In this document: positions 27,118 through 34,465 of the stretch, piece after piece
How the letters are laid out: each line of letters begins with the position of its first letter
Position numbering within the stretch: the first letter of the stretch is position 1
Notes under the pieces: model-generated
Database searches by the model: none
Seen by the model: the letters and a program-made list of their open reading frames with translations, nothing else
What the model was told of the DNA's origin: nothing
Translations under genes and position numbers: made by a program
Assembly (NCBI RefSeq): GCF_030116705.1
Contig: NZ_JAOTIK010000001.1
Span: 4,111,001 to 4,175,000, forward strand
Length of the DNA: 64,000 bases
Reading direction: 5' to 3'
DNA from: Streptomyces sp. ML-6
Lineage (GTDB): Bacteria > Actinomycetota > Actinomycetes > Streptomycetales > Streptomycetaceae

Positions 27118-27300
27118 ATGACCATGACGGTGCGGGTATCCCGCGACGGCGGCAGAACCTACGGCGGAGAGGTCGTCTTCCCCACCGACCGGAGCGACAA
27201 GCCGTTGACCCCCGCAGCGTCCGCCGCGTGGCCTCCCTGCGAATGCCCCCGATGCTCCTCCCCGATCACGCACCATCCGACACGGAAGGAAATGACGTGA
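27118..27300 (+). CDS. Small ORF in the integrative element
   Basis: A 60-residue ORF with GGGAG upstream of ATG 27118, starting MTMTVRVSRDGGRTYGGEV and ending with a Cys/Pro-rich segment PPCECPRCSSPITHH that could bind metal. Its stop overlaps the next start as GTGA, and that coupling is the main support for it being real. I do not recognise a family. Confidence 0.45.
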   Translation: MTMTVRVSRDGGRTYGGEVVFPTDRSDKPLTPAASAAWPPCECPRCSSPITHHPTRKEMT

Positions 27301-27755
27301 CGATCACGAAGCAGTCGGCCGAGGTCTTGGGCCTCATCAGCCCGGACCTCCGGGAACGGCTCGCCCGGGACGTGCGCAAGACCTGGCCGGAGATGTCCGA
27401 CGACCAGGGCGAGCGTGGAGTGAGCCAGATGGCGGCCTTCCTGGTGGCCTCGACGCTCACCGACGAGCCGCTCACCCCGTCCCTTCGGGTGGACCTGTTC
27501 TGGCACGCGTTCCTCCAGCGGAGCGTCCCCTACGTGGCCTTCGCCAAGTCGCTCGGCGTGGACTACATCCACCACGTCCCGGACGACGACGAGTCCGGCT
27601 CGGACCCCGAAGCGGGCAGGGCCGCCATGGAGGCGACGAAGGCGGCGATCCGCGCCGTCGGGTTCACCATCGACCCGGAATTCTGGCCCAACGAGGGCGC
27701 GGCGGACTGCACGCAGTGCCACGCTGGGTGCACCGACAGCCCCGTGAACAAGTAG
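27297..27755 (+). CDS. Conserved small actinobacterial protein (GRDP-like), element cargo
   Basis: A 152-residue protein of a type often found near XRE regulators in Streptomyces. It is mostly helical, with VDLFWHAFLQRSVPYVAFAK and DYIHHVPDDD in the middle, and a C-terminal cysteine/histidine cluster CTQCHAGC that looks metal-binding. The pattern resembles the small glycine-rich-domain-containing (GRDP-like) group, but that label is tentative and no function is known. GTG 27297 overlaps the preceding stop, and GGAAGGA lies upstream. It precedes the methyltransferase by 69 bp. Confidence 0.7.
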   Translation: MTITKQSAEVLGLISPDLRERLARDVRKTWPEMSDDQGERGVSQMAAFLVASTLTDEPLTPSLRVDLFWHAFLQRSVPYVAFAKSLGVDYIHHVPDDDESGSDPEAGRAAMEATKAAIRAVGFTIDPEFWPNEGAADCTQCHAGCTDSPVNK

Positions 27756-27824
27756 CACGCCTCAGCGCGTGAGCCGTCCGGTCCCCACGCCGGGCGGCTC
27801 TCGCCACGAAATGGGACGGACGCC

Positions 27825-28499
27825 GTGACCGACACTCGTAGCGCTGCCTGGGACACCTACTCGCAGAGCAAGCCCCAGCGCCGGAAGACCAACGCCAAGG
27901 GCGAGACCACCTGGTTCAACTGGACCCAACACCCTGACCATGGACCGGGGGCCGAAGTGCTCTCTCTGCCGTCCGGAGGCAGGGTGCTGGACCTGGGGTG
28001 TGGATCCGGTGGCAACGTCGCTCATCTCGCCACTCTCGGCATGGAAGCCGTGGGAATCGACCTGTCGCCGGCGCAGTTGGCCAAGGCTCGCGATCGCTGG
28101 TCCGACATCGAAGGCATGACCCTGCACAGGGGAGACGCGCTCACCTTCCTGCGGGGGATGGCTCCCTTCGACGCGATCTACTCCGTCTTCGGGGCCGCCT
28201 ACTTCACTGATCCTGCGGAGATGCTTCCCGCCGTCCACGCGACGCTCAAGCCCGGCGGGGTGTTCGCCATGTCCCAGCGGCCCGCCGTGGAGGGTTGCTA
28301 CGGCTGTCAGGCGTCCTACATCCCACGGGGCCCCGACGAAGAACCGGCCGTCGTCAAGCGATGGGACTACGAGCCGGACGTGTGGGCCCGGACGCTAAAG
28401 GAGCACGGATACGTGGATGTCTCTGTGTCCGTGATCCCGCCCCCGGTCGGAAGCCAGCGCACGGGGACTCTGCTGGTTCGAGGAGTCAGAAACAGCTAG
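27825..28499 (+). CDS. Class I SAM-dependent methyltransferase, element cargo
   Basis: A 224-residue Rossmann-fold methyltransferase. Motif I is VLDLGCGSGGNVAHL (about residues 50-64), the acidic end of beta-2 is VGIDLSPAQLAKA, motif III falls in MTLHRGDALTF, and motif IV/V is FDAIYSVFGAAYFTDP. LKPGGVFAMSQRP is the usual post-IV loop. The substrate is unknown; the N-terminal YSQSKPQRRKTNAKGETTWFNW and C-terminal regions give no target-recognition domain, so DNA modification is unlikely. GTG 27825 is preceded by GGGACGGA. A terminator hairpin follows directly. Confidence 0.82.
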   Translation: MTDTRSAAWDTYSQSKPQRRKTNAKGETTWFNWTQHPDHGPGAEVLSLPSGGRVLDLGCGSGGNVAHLATLGMEAVGIDLSPAQLAKARDRWSDIEGMTLHRGDALTFLRGMAPFDAIYSVFGAAYFTDPAEMLPAVHATLKPGGVFAMSQRPAVEGCYGCQASYIPRGPDEEPAVVKRWDYEPDVWARTLKEHGYVDVSVSVIPPPVGSQRTGTLLVRGVRNS

Positions 28500-28509
28500 T
28501 AAGCACGAA

Positions 28510-28553
28510 AGCCCCCGACAGCCACCCAGTACGGGCAGCCATCGGGGGCCTTG
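28510..28553 (+). terminator. Terminator of the methyltransferase gene
   Basis: AAGCCCCCGA and TCGGGGGCCTT form a 10-bp stem with a 23-nt loop directly after the methyltransferase stop, followed by TTGTTGG. Confidence 0.65.
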
Positions 28554-29049
28554 TTGGTGCTCTGCGGGGCTTATCGCCCCCTTAGCGGGTGCCTTTCTCA
28601 GGGGTGCGGAACGGGCTTTGCCCAGGTCAGACAGCGCCCGAGAGTCCAAAAACGGAGCCGCACCCAGGGCGCGTTTTCCGAGCTGGGGCCGGGATCGCCG
28701 GCGTGCACGCGCGGGAACTTCCGGGCCGCTCTTCCCCTCAGCGGGGCCGCTCGCCCCGGGCCTTGCACGCGATGAGCGTCCGGTCGGGATTTGGTGGTCA
28801 GCGGGGGACCACTGCGGTGACGAAGTGACGAAGTGCTGCTGAAGCTCGGTTACCCCTTAAATCTACTGGTTCTTGGTTTCATGGATGGAATAGGAACTAA
28901 TCGTCATTCCGTCACTTCGTCACCGCCCTCACCCTTGGACTGGGGAGCTGGCTGCCTGCCCTTGCCGGTGAGAGCGTCGCCGGGCGGGAGCCCCGTCCCT
29001 CTGGCTGGGTGGAACGGGGCCGCGTGGCCGTCTGGGGGGCCTGTGAGGC
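28554..29049. other. Non-coding centre of the integrative element
   Basis: About 500 bp with no supported gene. It starts GC-rich and becomes AT-rich around 28850-28905, where the paired GTGACGAAGTGACG repeats lie. It separates the rightward cargo from the leftward recombinase. Confidence 0.45.
28816..28924. repeat. Inverted/iterated GTGACGAA repeats around an AT-rich core
   Basis: GGTGACGAAGTGACG at 28816-28830 is repeated as its exact reverse complement at 28910-28924. The left arm is itself iterated (GTGACGAA twice, then GTG). The 79 bp between, including CCCTTAAATCTACTGG and AATAGGAACTAATC, are markedly AT-rich. The layout resembles iterons around a duplex-opening region or a paired recombinase or regulator site. 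Confidence 0.6.
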
Positions 29050-30762
29050 TTACTTGGGCTCAGGCTGGGTGTTGGCCTCCGCGAGCGTTGTGGAGAAGGT
29101 CAGGTCCTTCGGGCGCTCTTCTCCGACCCACCAGAAGCGGAAGCGGTCCATCGTCGGGCGGACCCCGGTCTGGCGGGCCTTGAGCACCCAAGCCCGCTCC
29201 AGCACGAGACCGACGATCTCTCGACGCTCAGGAAGGGGCCACTTCTCCCACGCCTCGCGGAAGAGGTCCGTCTCCCGCAGGAAAGTGATGTCGAGCGCCT
29301 TCCCGGTGGGGAGGCTGTTCAACTCCCGCTCGTAGGCGTCCAGCCTCTCGTTGCTCTCGTCGTAGCGGCGCTTGAAGCGGGCCTCACCACGGGAGCCTCG
29401 AAACAGGCCCTTCAGTTTCTCGTCCTCCAGACGGTCAAGAAACTGCTCCTCCTCCAAGATCAACGCCTCAAGCTGGGAGCGGCGGGCCTTGCGGTCCGGG
29501 TGCTTCATGTCGGCCCAGCGCTGCGCGATGGCCAGGACCGCCGGGTCGTCGTCAGCAAGGGCCCCGAGACGGGTGATCACCGCTTCGGTCACCAGGGCGT
29601 CCGCGTGAGTACCCTTGATCAGCACGCCAGGGCATCGGCCGCTGAAGTGACGCCGGATGCAGCGGTAGCGTGGCCAGACCTCTCCGTTACGGACGAATGC
29701 CGTGTCGTACGACATGCGGGAGCCGCACCCGGCGCAGCCCAGGTAGTCCGAGAGAAGTCCGGTCACAGCCCGTCCGGTCTCCTTGGACTTCGTGCCCGGC
29801 GTGGAGTCCCGGGTCCAGTGGACCGGGACACGGCTGCCGAACATCGATCGCAGGCGGGTGTGGTCCGCGAAGCTGATGATCTCCTTGCCCACCCGGACCA
29901 TCTCGCCGGTCACGCTGTGACGGTGAACCTCACCCTTGTGCGGCAGGTACCCCGCCAGGGTGGGTGAGATCACAAGCTGCCGGACGACGGGCCACGACCA
30001 TGAGTTCGGCGTCTTGAGCGGCTTCTCCCGGAGCTTCTGGGCCTTGATCGGTTCGCCCTTGGCCTCAAGCTGAGCGATCCGTAGCTTCCGGCCTGCCCAG
30101 CGCGGAGAGTCGTGGCCCTGATCGTTCAGCCACTTCGCCACGGAACGCAGGGACTGACCATCCAGGAGCTTGGCGACCACGGCGCTGACGATCTTCGACT
30201 CCTCCGGATGCGGGGTGAGCTTCCGCTCCGGGGTGACGACGAAGCCGTATGGACGACTGCCCATCCAGCGGCCTTCGTCGCGTTCGTCCGCCCGGAGGTC
30301 CGCGACCCGGATCGACGTGTTCTTGGACTCCTTGTGGGCCTGATGGGCGGCAAGGGTGAGTTGGATCTCCCAGCCCTCGTTCTGGGAGTCGATACCGTCG
30401 GCTACCGAGATGAAGCGGCACCCGGTCTCGTAAACGACACGGATGATCTCTGATGCCTGCGGGATGCCTTGGCGCGTTGCTCGGTCCACCTTGAAGACGA
30501 TCAGTACGTCCGCGAGGCGCTCGCGAAGCATGGACAGGGCGGCGTCCCAGTCGGGGCGGTCCACGTACGCGTGGTAGCCGGACTTGTCCACGTCCTTGAA
30601 GATCTTCACCACATCGGCGCCCAGCTCGTCTGCCTTCGAGTGGCCTGCCTTCTCCTGGCGCGGTATCGAGGTCGAGGTGTCCGTGAGGTCTGATATCCGA
30701 AGGTAGAGAATTGCCCTGAGTGCTGATGAAACGGTGCGTGTGAACGCCGAGCGTGGTGACAC
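29050..30762 (-). CDS. int: Large serine recombinase (integrase)
   Basis: A 570-residue site-specific recombinase. The N-terminal catalytic domain (about residues 15-165) has ILYLRISDLTDTSTSIPRQ, with the nucleophile serine in RIS, and VDRPDWDAALSMLRE followed by VFKVDRATRQG. The recombinase domain follows (SWPVVRQLVISPTLAGYLP), then a zinc ribbon (CAGCGSRMSYD ... YRCIRR..GRCPG) and a Leu/Glu/Arg-rich coiled coil (EEEQFLDRLEDEKLKG). Such enzymes integrate at attB without host factors and need a directionality factor to excise. GTG 30762 has GGAGG five bases upstream. The gene starts 83 bp from the right junction, the usual integrase-attP arrangement. Confidence 0.93.
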   Translation of the reverse strand: MSPRSAFTRTVSSALRAILYLRISDLTDTSTSIPRQEKAGHSKADELGADVVKIFKDVDKSGYHAYVDRPDWDAALSMLRERLADVLIVFKVDRATRQGIPQASEIIRVVYETGCRFISVADGIDSQNEGWEIQLTLAAHQAHKESKNTSIRVADLRADERDEGRWMGSRPYGFVVTPERKLTPHPEESKIVSAVVAKLLDGQSLRSVAKWLNDQGHDSPRWAGRKLRIAQLEAKGEPIKAQKLREKPLKTPNSWSWPVVRQLVISPTLAGYLPHKGEVHRHSVTGEMVRVGKEIISFADHTRLRSMFGSRVPVHWTRDSTPGTKSKETGRAVTGLLSDYLGCAGCGSRMSYDTAFVRNGEVWPRYRCIRRHFSGRCPGVLIKGTHADALVTEAVITRLGALADDDPAVLAIAQRWADMKHPDRKARRSQLEALILEEEQFLDRLEDEKLKGLFRGSRGEARFKRRYDESNERLDAYERELNSLPTGKALDITFLRETDLFREAWEKWPLPERREIVGLVLERAWVLKARQTGVRPTMDRFRFWWVGEERPKDLTFSTTLAEANTQPEPK

Positions 30763-30844
30763 TGGAGCCTCCGATCGTTACTCCCTGTGGGGGATCGTAG
30801 GTTCCCGGACGGTCTGGTGAGAGATGTTTGATGAAAGTTTGTGG

Positions 30845-30852
30845 GTGCACGA
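30845..30852. repeat. Right attachment core (attR), GTGCACGA
   Basis: Element sequence (AGTTTGTGG) precedes the core and host sequence (GATCGCCCACCAC) follows, continuing the zinc-motif codons of the interrupted metallopeptidase gene. Confidence 0.75.
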
Positions 30853-30910
30853 GATCGCCCACCACTTCGGCATCGACGACGAGAGGCTGCACGCGCTCGG
30901 CTACGGGTGA
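30845..30910 (+). pseudogene. 3' stub of the interrupted metallopeptidase gene
   Basis: Encodes VHEIAHHFGIDDERLHALGYG and a stop, the C-terminal zinc-binding segment missing from the 5' part at 25379. Element DNA supplies an in-frame ATG at 30824, so a 28-residue peptide could be made, but it would have no fold of its own. The stub proves that the 5' part and this one were a single gene before insertion. Confidence 0.88.
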
Positions 30911-31164
30911 GCCGGGGCCGGTCGCGCACGGGCCCCGGGAGGGGCGGTGGTGCGCAGCCCCTCGCGTACGGGCTGCCGCGTACGGGCTCTTCCGGTGGCG
31001 GTGGCGCATGGCCCCTCCGGAAACCCGCGCGTTTTCGGACACGGGGCGGTGCGCGGCCCGGGACGGGGGCGTGTCCCCGGCGGGGGGAGGGGAGTTGGGC
31101 ACGGAAGTCCCGCCCGCTCCTTCCGTACCGCTCCGCCCCCTTCGTGCTCCCGGAGGTGCCTCCC

Positions 31165-31765
31165 GTGCGCCAGTTCCCCGCCCCCGTCCGATGGGCGGCC
31201 GTCATCGCAGCGACGGTCGCCGCGTCCGCAGGCTGCATGAGCGTCGGTGACGGCGACGAGGGGAGCGGCACGAAGCCCGCGCCCTCGCCGTCGCGGTCCG
31301 CCGGGGCGGAGGAGCGCGGCGCGGCCGGACGGCGGCACCGTGGCGGGCACCGGCCGCGTCCGGGCCGGGGGCGGCCGGGCCGAGGCGCACTCCGACTCCG
31401 AGCGGGAAGCCGCCGGCTCGCCGGAGCCCGGCGCTTCCACCGGGGCCCCGGACGCTCCCGGCGACGGGCGCCCGGGAGCGGAGCCGGGCGGTCCGGAACC
31501 CGCGCGGGGTGGCGACGGGACACCGGCGCCCCCGGTCCCGCCCCCCGGCCCCGGGGTGCCGCAGTCATCGGGGACCCCGACGCCGTCCGCGCCCGCGACC
31601 ACCGAGCCGCCGGCCCCCGTCGAGCCGCCGACCCCCTCCGAGCCGTCGTTGCCGCTGCCGTCCGCCTCGCCGGCCGCCCGGCTCCGGGGCGGGGCGATGG
31701 CCGCGCCGTACGGACCGGCGGTGCTGCGGACCCCGGAGGCATCGCCGCAGGTGAGGCCGGTGTAG
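31165..31765 (+). pseudogene. Lipoprotein with Pro/Thr-rich tail, apparent frameshift
   Basis: GTG 31165 follows GGAGG by nine bases and starts a clear lipoprotein signal: basic start, hydrophobic stretch AAVIAATVAASAGC with the lipobox cysteine, then GDGDEGSGTKPAPSP. Near 31310-31330 the frame with Streptomyces codon bias changes by one base to one encoding DGGTVAGTGRVRAGG and a Pro/Thr/Ser-rich wall-spanning tail ending at 31765. The 601-nt span is one base too long, so deleting one base gives 199 residues. As written the first frame stays open into the downstream helicase gene. Either a recent frameshift or a sequence error would explain it. Function unknown. Confidence 0.6.
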
Positions 31766-31974
31766 CGGGGGGCCGGAGGGGGCCGGTTTGCGCAATGGGG
31801 GAGGGAGCCCGTATGGTAGTAGATCGTTTGATCCCATTGCCCGGCGCCGAAACAGAAGCGCGCCGTGTGGCGCGTACTCTCCCTTGCCGTGGCTGGACCG
31901 CATTGAGGCGGTCGAAATTGCGAATCACGGAGTTACGGGCGCGTGCCGAGACTCCGGAAGGTTTCGCATTTCGC

Positions 31975-34167
31975 ATGTCAATTTCCAGTTCTGACCGCAC
32001 CGTCATGCCCGAGAGCATCGAGAACGACGAGCTCGTCGAGGCCGCGGAGGCCGTCGTCGCCGAGTCCGCCGACTCGATCGAGGCGGACGCCCCCCTGGCC
32101 GAGCAGGCCGACACCGACGCCGCCGACGCGGACGCCGAGCCGACCGTCACCTTCGCCGACCTGGGCCTGCCCGAGGGCATCGTCCGCAAGCTCGCGCAGA
32201 ACGGTGTGACGGAGCCCTTCCCGATCCAGGCCGCGACCATCCCGGACGCCCTGGCCGGCAAGGACATCCTGGGCCGCGGCCGCACCGGCTCCGGCAAGAC
32301 CCTCTCCTTCGGTCTGCCGACCCTGGCCGCGCTGGCCGGCGGCCACACCGAGAAGAAGAAGCCCCGCGCGGTCATCCTGACCCCGACCCGCGAGCTCGCG
32401 ATGCAGGTCGCGGACGCCCTCCAGCCGTACGGCGACGTGCTCGGCCTGAAGATGAAGGTCGTCTGCGGCGGTACGTCGATGGGCAACCAGATCTACGCCC
32501 TGGAGCGCGGCGTCGACATCCTCGTCGCCACCCCGGGCCGGCTGCGCGACATCATCAACCGGGGCGCCTGCTCCCTGGAGAACGTCCAGGTCGCCGTCCT
32601 CGACGAGGCCGACCAGATGTCCGACCTGGGCTTCCTGCCCGAGGTCACCGAGCTGCTCGACCAGATCCCGGCCGGCGGCCAGCGGATGCTCTTCTCCGCC
32701 ACGATGGAGAACGAGATCGGCACGCTGGTCAAGCGCTACCTGGACAACCCGGTGAGCCACGAGGTCGACAGCGCCCAGGGCAACGTCACGACCATGACGC
32801 ACCACGTCCTCGTCGTGAAGCCGAAGGACAAGGCGCCGGTCACCTCCGCCATCGCCGCCCGCAAGGGCCGCACCATCATCTTCGTCCGCACCCAGCTGGG
32901 CGCCGACCGCATCGCCGAGCAGCTCGTCGAGGCGGGCGTCAAGGCGGACGCGCTGCACGGCGGCATGACGCAGGGCGCCCGCACCCGGGTGCTCGCCGAC
33001 TTCAAGGACGGCTACGTCAACGCGCTCGTCGCGACAGACGTCGCCGCCCGCGGCATCCACGTCGACGGCATCGACCTGGTCCTGAACGTGGACCCGGCCG
33101 GCGACCACAAGGACTACCTGCACCGCTCGGGCCGTACCGCGCGGGCCGGCAAGTCCGGTGTGGTCGTGTCGCTGGCGCTGCCGCACCAGCGCCGCCAGAT
33201 CTTCCGCCTGATGGAGGACGCGGGCGTCGACGCCTCGCGCCACATCGTCGGCGGCGCGGGCGCCTTCGACCCGGAGGTCGCCGAGATCACCGGTGCCCGT
33301 TCGCTGACCGAGGTGCAGGCCGACTCCGCGAGCAACGCCGCCAAGCAGGCCGAGCGCGAGGTCGCCGAGCTGACCAAGCAGCTGGAGCGCGTCCAGCGCC
33401 GTGCCGGTGAGCTGCGCGAGGAGGCCGACCGCCTCGTCGCCCGGGCCGCGCGCGAGCGGGGCGAGGACCCCGAGGCCGCGGTGGCCGAGGCCACGGCCGA
33501 GGCGGAGGCCGCTCTGGAGGCCGCCGTCTCCGTGCCGGAGCAGCCCGCCCGCGAGGACCGTCGCGACGAGCGCGGCAACTTCGAGCGCCGGGACAACCGC
33601 GGGTACGACCGCCGTGACAACGACCGCCCGTCGTTCAACCGGGACCGTCGTGACGACCGCGGTGGCGACCGGGGCTTCCAGCGCCGTGACGACCGTCCGT
33701 CGTTCAACCGCGACCGCCGTGACAACGACCGCCCGTCGTTCAACCGGGACCGTCGTGACGACCGCGGTGGCGACCGGGGCTTCCAGCGCCGTGACGACCG
33801 TCCGTCGTTCAACCGCGACCGCCGTGACAACGACCGTCCCTCGTTCAACCGGGACCGCCGTGACGACCGTCCGTCGGGCGGCTTCCGCTCCCACGACCGC
33901 CGGGACGACCGCGGTGGCCGCTCCTTCGACCGCCGTGACAACGACCGCCCGTCGTTCAACCGGGACCGTCGCGACGACCGTCCGTCGGGCGGCTTCCGCT
34001 CCGGCGGCAGCGACCGTCCGTTCAACCGCGACCGTCGTGACGACCGTCCCTCCGGCGGCTTCCGCTCCGGCGGCGACCGTCCGACCGGCCGCCGTGACGA
34101 CCACCGCGGCGGCACCGGCTCCTTCGGCCGCCGTGACGACAAGCCGCGCTGGAAGCGCAACGGCTGA
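31975..34167 (+). CDS. DEAD-box RNA helicase with RD-rich repetitive tail
   Basis: A 730-residue helicase. After a ~55-residue acidic leader come the Q-motif (FADLGLPEGIVRKLAQNGVT), Walker A (GRTGSGKTLSF), PTRELAMQV, the DEAD motif in LDEADQMSDLG, FSATMENE, and motif VI HRSGRTARAGK. After residue ~450 there is a charged coiled-coil-like segment (AKQAEREVAELTKQLERVQ). The C-terminal ~190 residues are repeats rich in Arg, Asp, Asn and Ser, likely disordered and RNA-binding, as in cold-shock DEAD helicases that form condensates. ATG 31975 has GGAAGG upstream at a longish spacing. Probable roles are ribosome assembly and RNA decay. Confidence 0.92.
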   Translation: MSISSSDRTVMPESIENDELVEAAEAVVAESADSIEADAPLAEQADTDAADADAEPTVTFADLGLPEGIVRKLAQNGVTEPFPIQAATIPDALAGKDILGRGRTGSGKTLSFGLPTLAALAGGHTEKKKPRAVILTPTRELAMQVADALQPYGDVLGLKMKVVCGGTSMGNQIYALERGVDILVATPGRLRDIINRGACSLENVQVAVLDEADQMSDLGFLPEVTELLDQIPAGGQRMLFSATMENEIGTLVKRYLDNPVSHEVDSAQGNVTTMTHHVLVVKPKDKAPVTSAIAARKGRTIIFVRTQLGADRIAEQLVEAGVKADALHGGMTQGARTRVLADFKDGYVNALVATDVAARGIHVDGIDLVLNVDPAGDHKDYLHRSGRTARAGKSGVVVSLALPHQRRQIFRLMEDAGVDASRHIVGGAGAFDPEVAEITGARSLTEVQADSASNAAKQAEREVAELTKQLERVQRRAGELREEADRLVARAARERGEDPEAAVAEATAEAEAALEAAVSVPEQPAREDRRDERGNFERRDNRGYDRRDNDRPSFNRDRRDDRGGDRGFQRRDDRPSFNRDRRDNDRPSFNRDRRDDRGGDRGFQRRDDRPSFNRDRRDNDRPSFNRDRRDDRPSGGFRSHDRRDDRGGRSFDRRDNDRPSFNRDRRDDRPSGGFRSGGSDRPFNRDRRDDRPSGGFRSGGDRPTGRRDDHRGGTGSFGRRDDKPRWKRNG
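33600..34110 (+). repeat. In-gene tandem repeats encoding RDDRPSFNRDRRD-type units
   Basis: Nucleotide repeats built from the codons of RRDNDRPSFNRD, RRDDRGGDRGFQ and RRDDRPSGGFRS occur several times each. One block of roughly 110 nt is almost exactly duplicated between about 33620 and 33840. Such arrays change length by slippage. Confidence 0.85.
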
Positions 34168-34209
34168 ACACCGTGAGGACCCGCCGAGGGTCCGCTGAAC
34201 GGTCTGCGG

Positions 34210-34250
34210 AAAGCGGGCCCGCTCTTCACGAGCGGGCCCGCTTTTCTTTT
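34210..34250 (+). terminator. Terminator of the DEAD-box helicase gene
   Basis: AAAGCGGGCCCGCTC and its complement make a perfect 15-bp stem with a TTCAC loop, followed by a T-rich TCTTTT tail. Confidence 0.88.
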
Positions 34251-34379
34251 CGCTTCCCACACACGAGCAACTGCTGCTAGCATCCGGCGACTTGAGCGGG
34301 GGCGGGGCCGGGGGGCTTTGCGGGCTTTGCGTAATTCCTTTGCGGTGGACCGCCGTTGATCACCTGTGCCCTGTGTGTC

Positions 34380-34445
34380 TTCGGGCCCTGCGTGTCTTTG
34401 CGTCCTTGCATCTTCGTGTCTTTGTGTCTTCATGCCTTCGGGCAT
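34380..34445. repeat. Pyrimidine-rich GTGTCTT repeats in a leader
   Basis: Imperfect units such as GCGTGTCTTT, GCGTCCTTGC, ATCTTCGTGTC and TTTGTGTCTTC follow each other upstream of the VCBS-protein gene. On the minus strand they read as ARGACAC repeats. They end just before the GGGGAGGA ribosome-binding sequence and so lie in the mRNA leader. Confidence 0.6.
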
Positions 34446-34465
34446 TTTGGGGAGGACTGACCCTT

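Larger units (their letters stand above)
25664..30852. mobile_element. Serine-recombinase integrative element (~5.2 kb) in a metallopeptidase gene
   Basis: An interrupted host gene defines both ends. The 8-bp core GTGCACGA occurs at 25664-25671 (left junction) and 30845-30852 (right junction), and removing one copy with everything between restores a continuous 116-codon frame. Contents from left to right: a complete replacement copy of the target gene (minus), a frameshifted XRE-type regulator (minus), a small ORF, a conserved small protein and a SAM methyltransferase (plus), an AT-rich segment bounded by inverted repeats, and a large serine recombinase (minus) beside the right junction. No replication, FtsK/Tra transfer or phage structural genes are visible, so it is a minimal integrative element that would need help to transfer. 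Confidence 0.88.

Noticed and set aside
27825..28499. DNA methyltransferase of a restriction-modification system
   Set aside because: It lacks a target-recognition domain, the DPPY/NPPY-type motif and any neighbouring nuclease; it looks like a small-molecule-type class I enzyme.
25664..30852. Prophage or conjugative ICE interpretation of the island
   Set aside because: No capsid, terminase, lysis, FtsK/Tra, relaxase or replication genes are present; only a recombinase and small cargo.
30841..34167. A single 1108-codon lipoprotein-helicase fusion
   Set aside because: The open frame exists only because the lipoprotein is frameshifted and no stop follows; the helicase has its own start, leader and family-typical length from 31975.
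34292..34465. Longer N-terminus of the VCBS protein from an upstream ATG
   Set aside because: The added residues come from a repetitive leader, would precede the signal peptide, and lack a ribosome-binding site, whereas TTG 34466 has GGGGAGGA at ideal distance.
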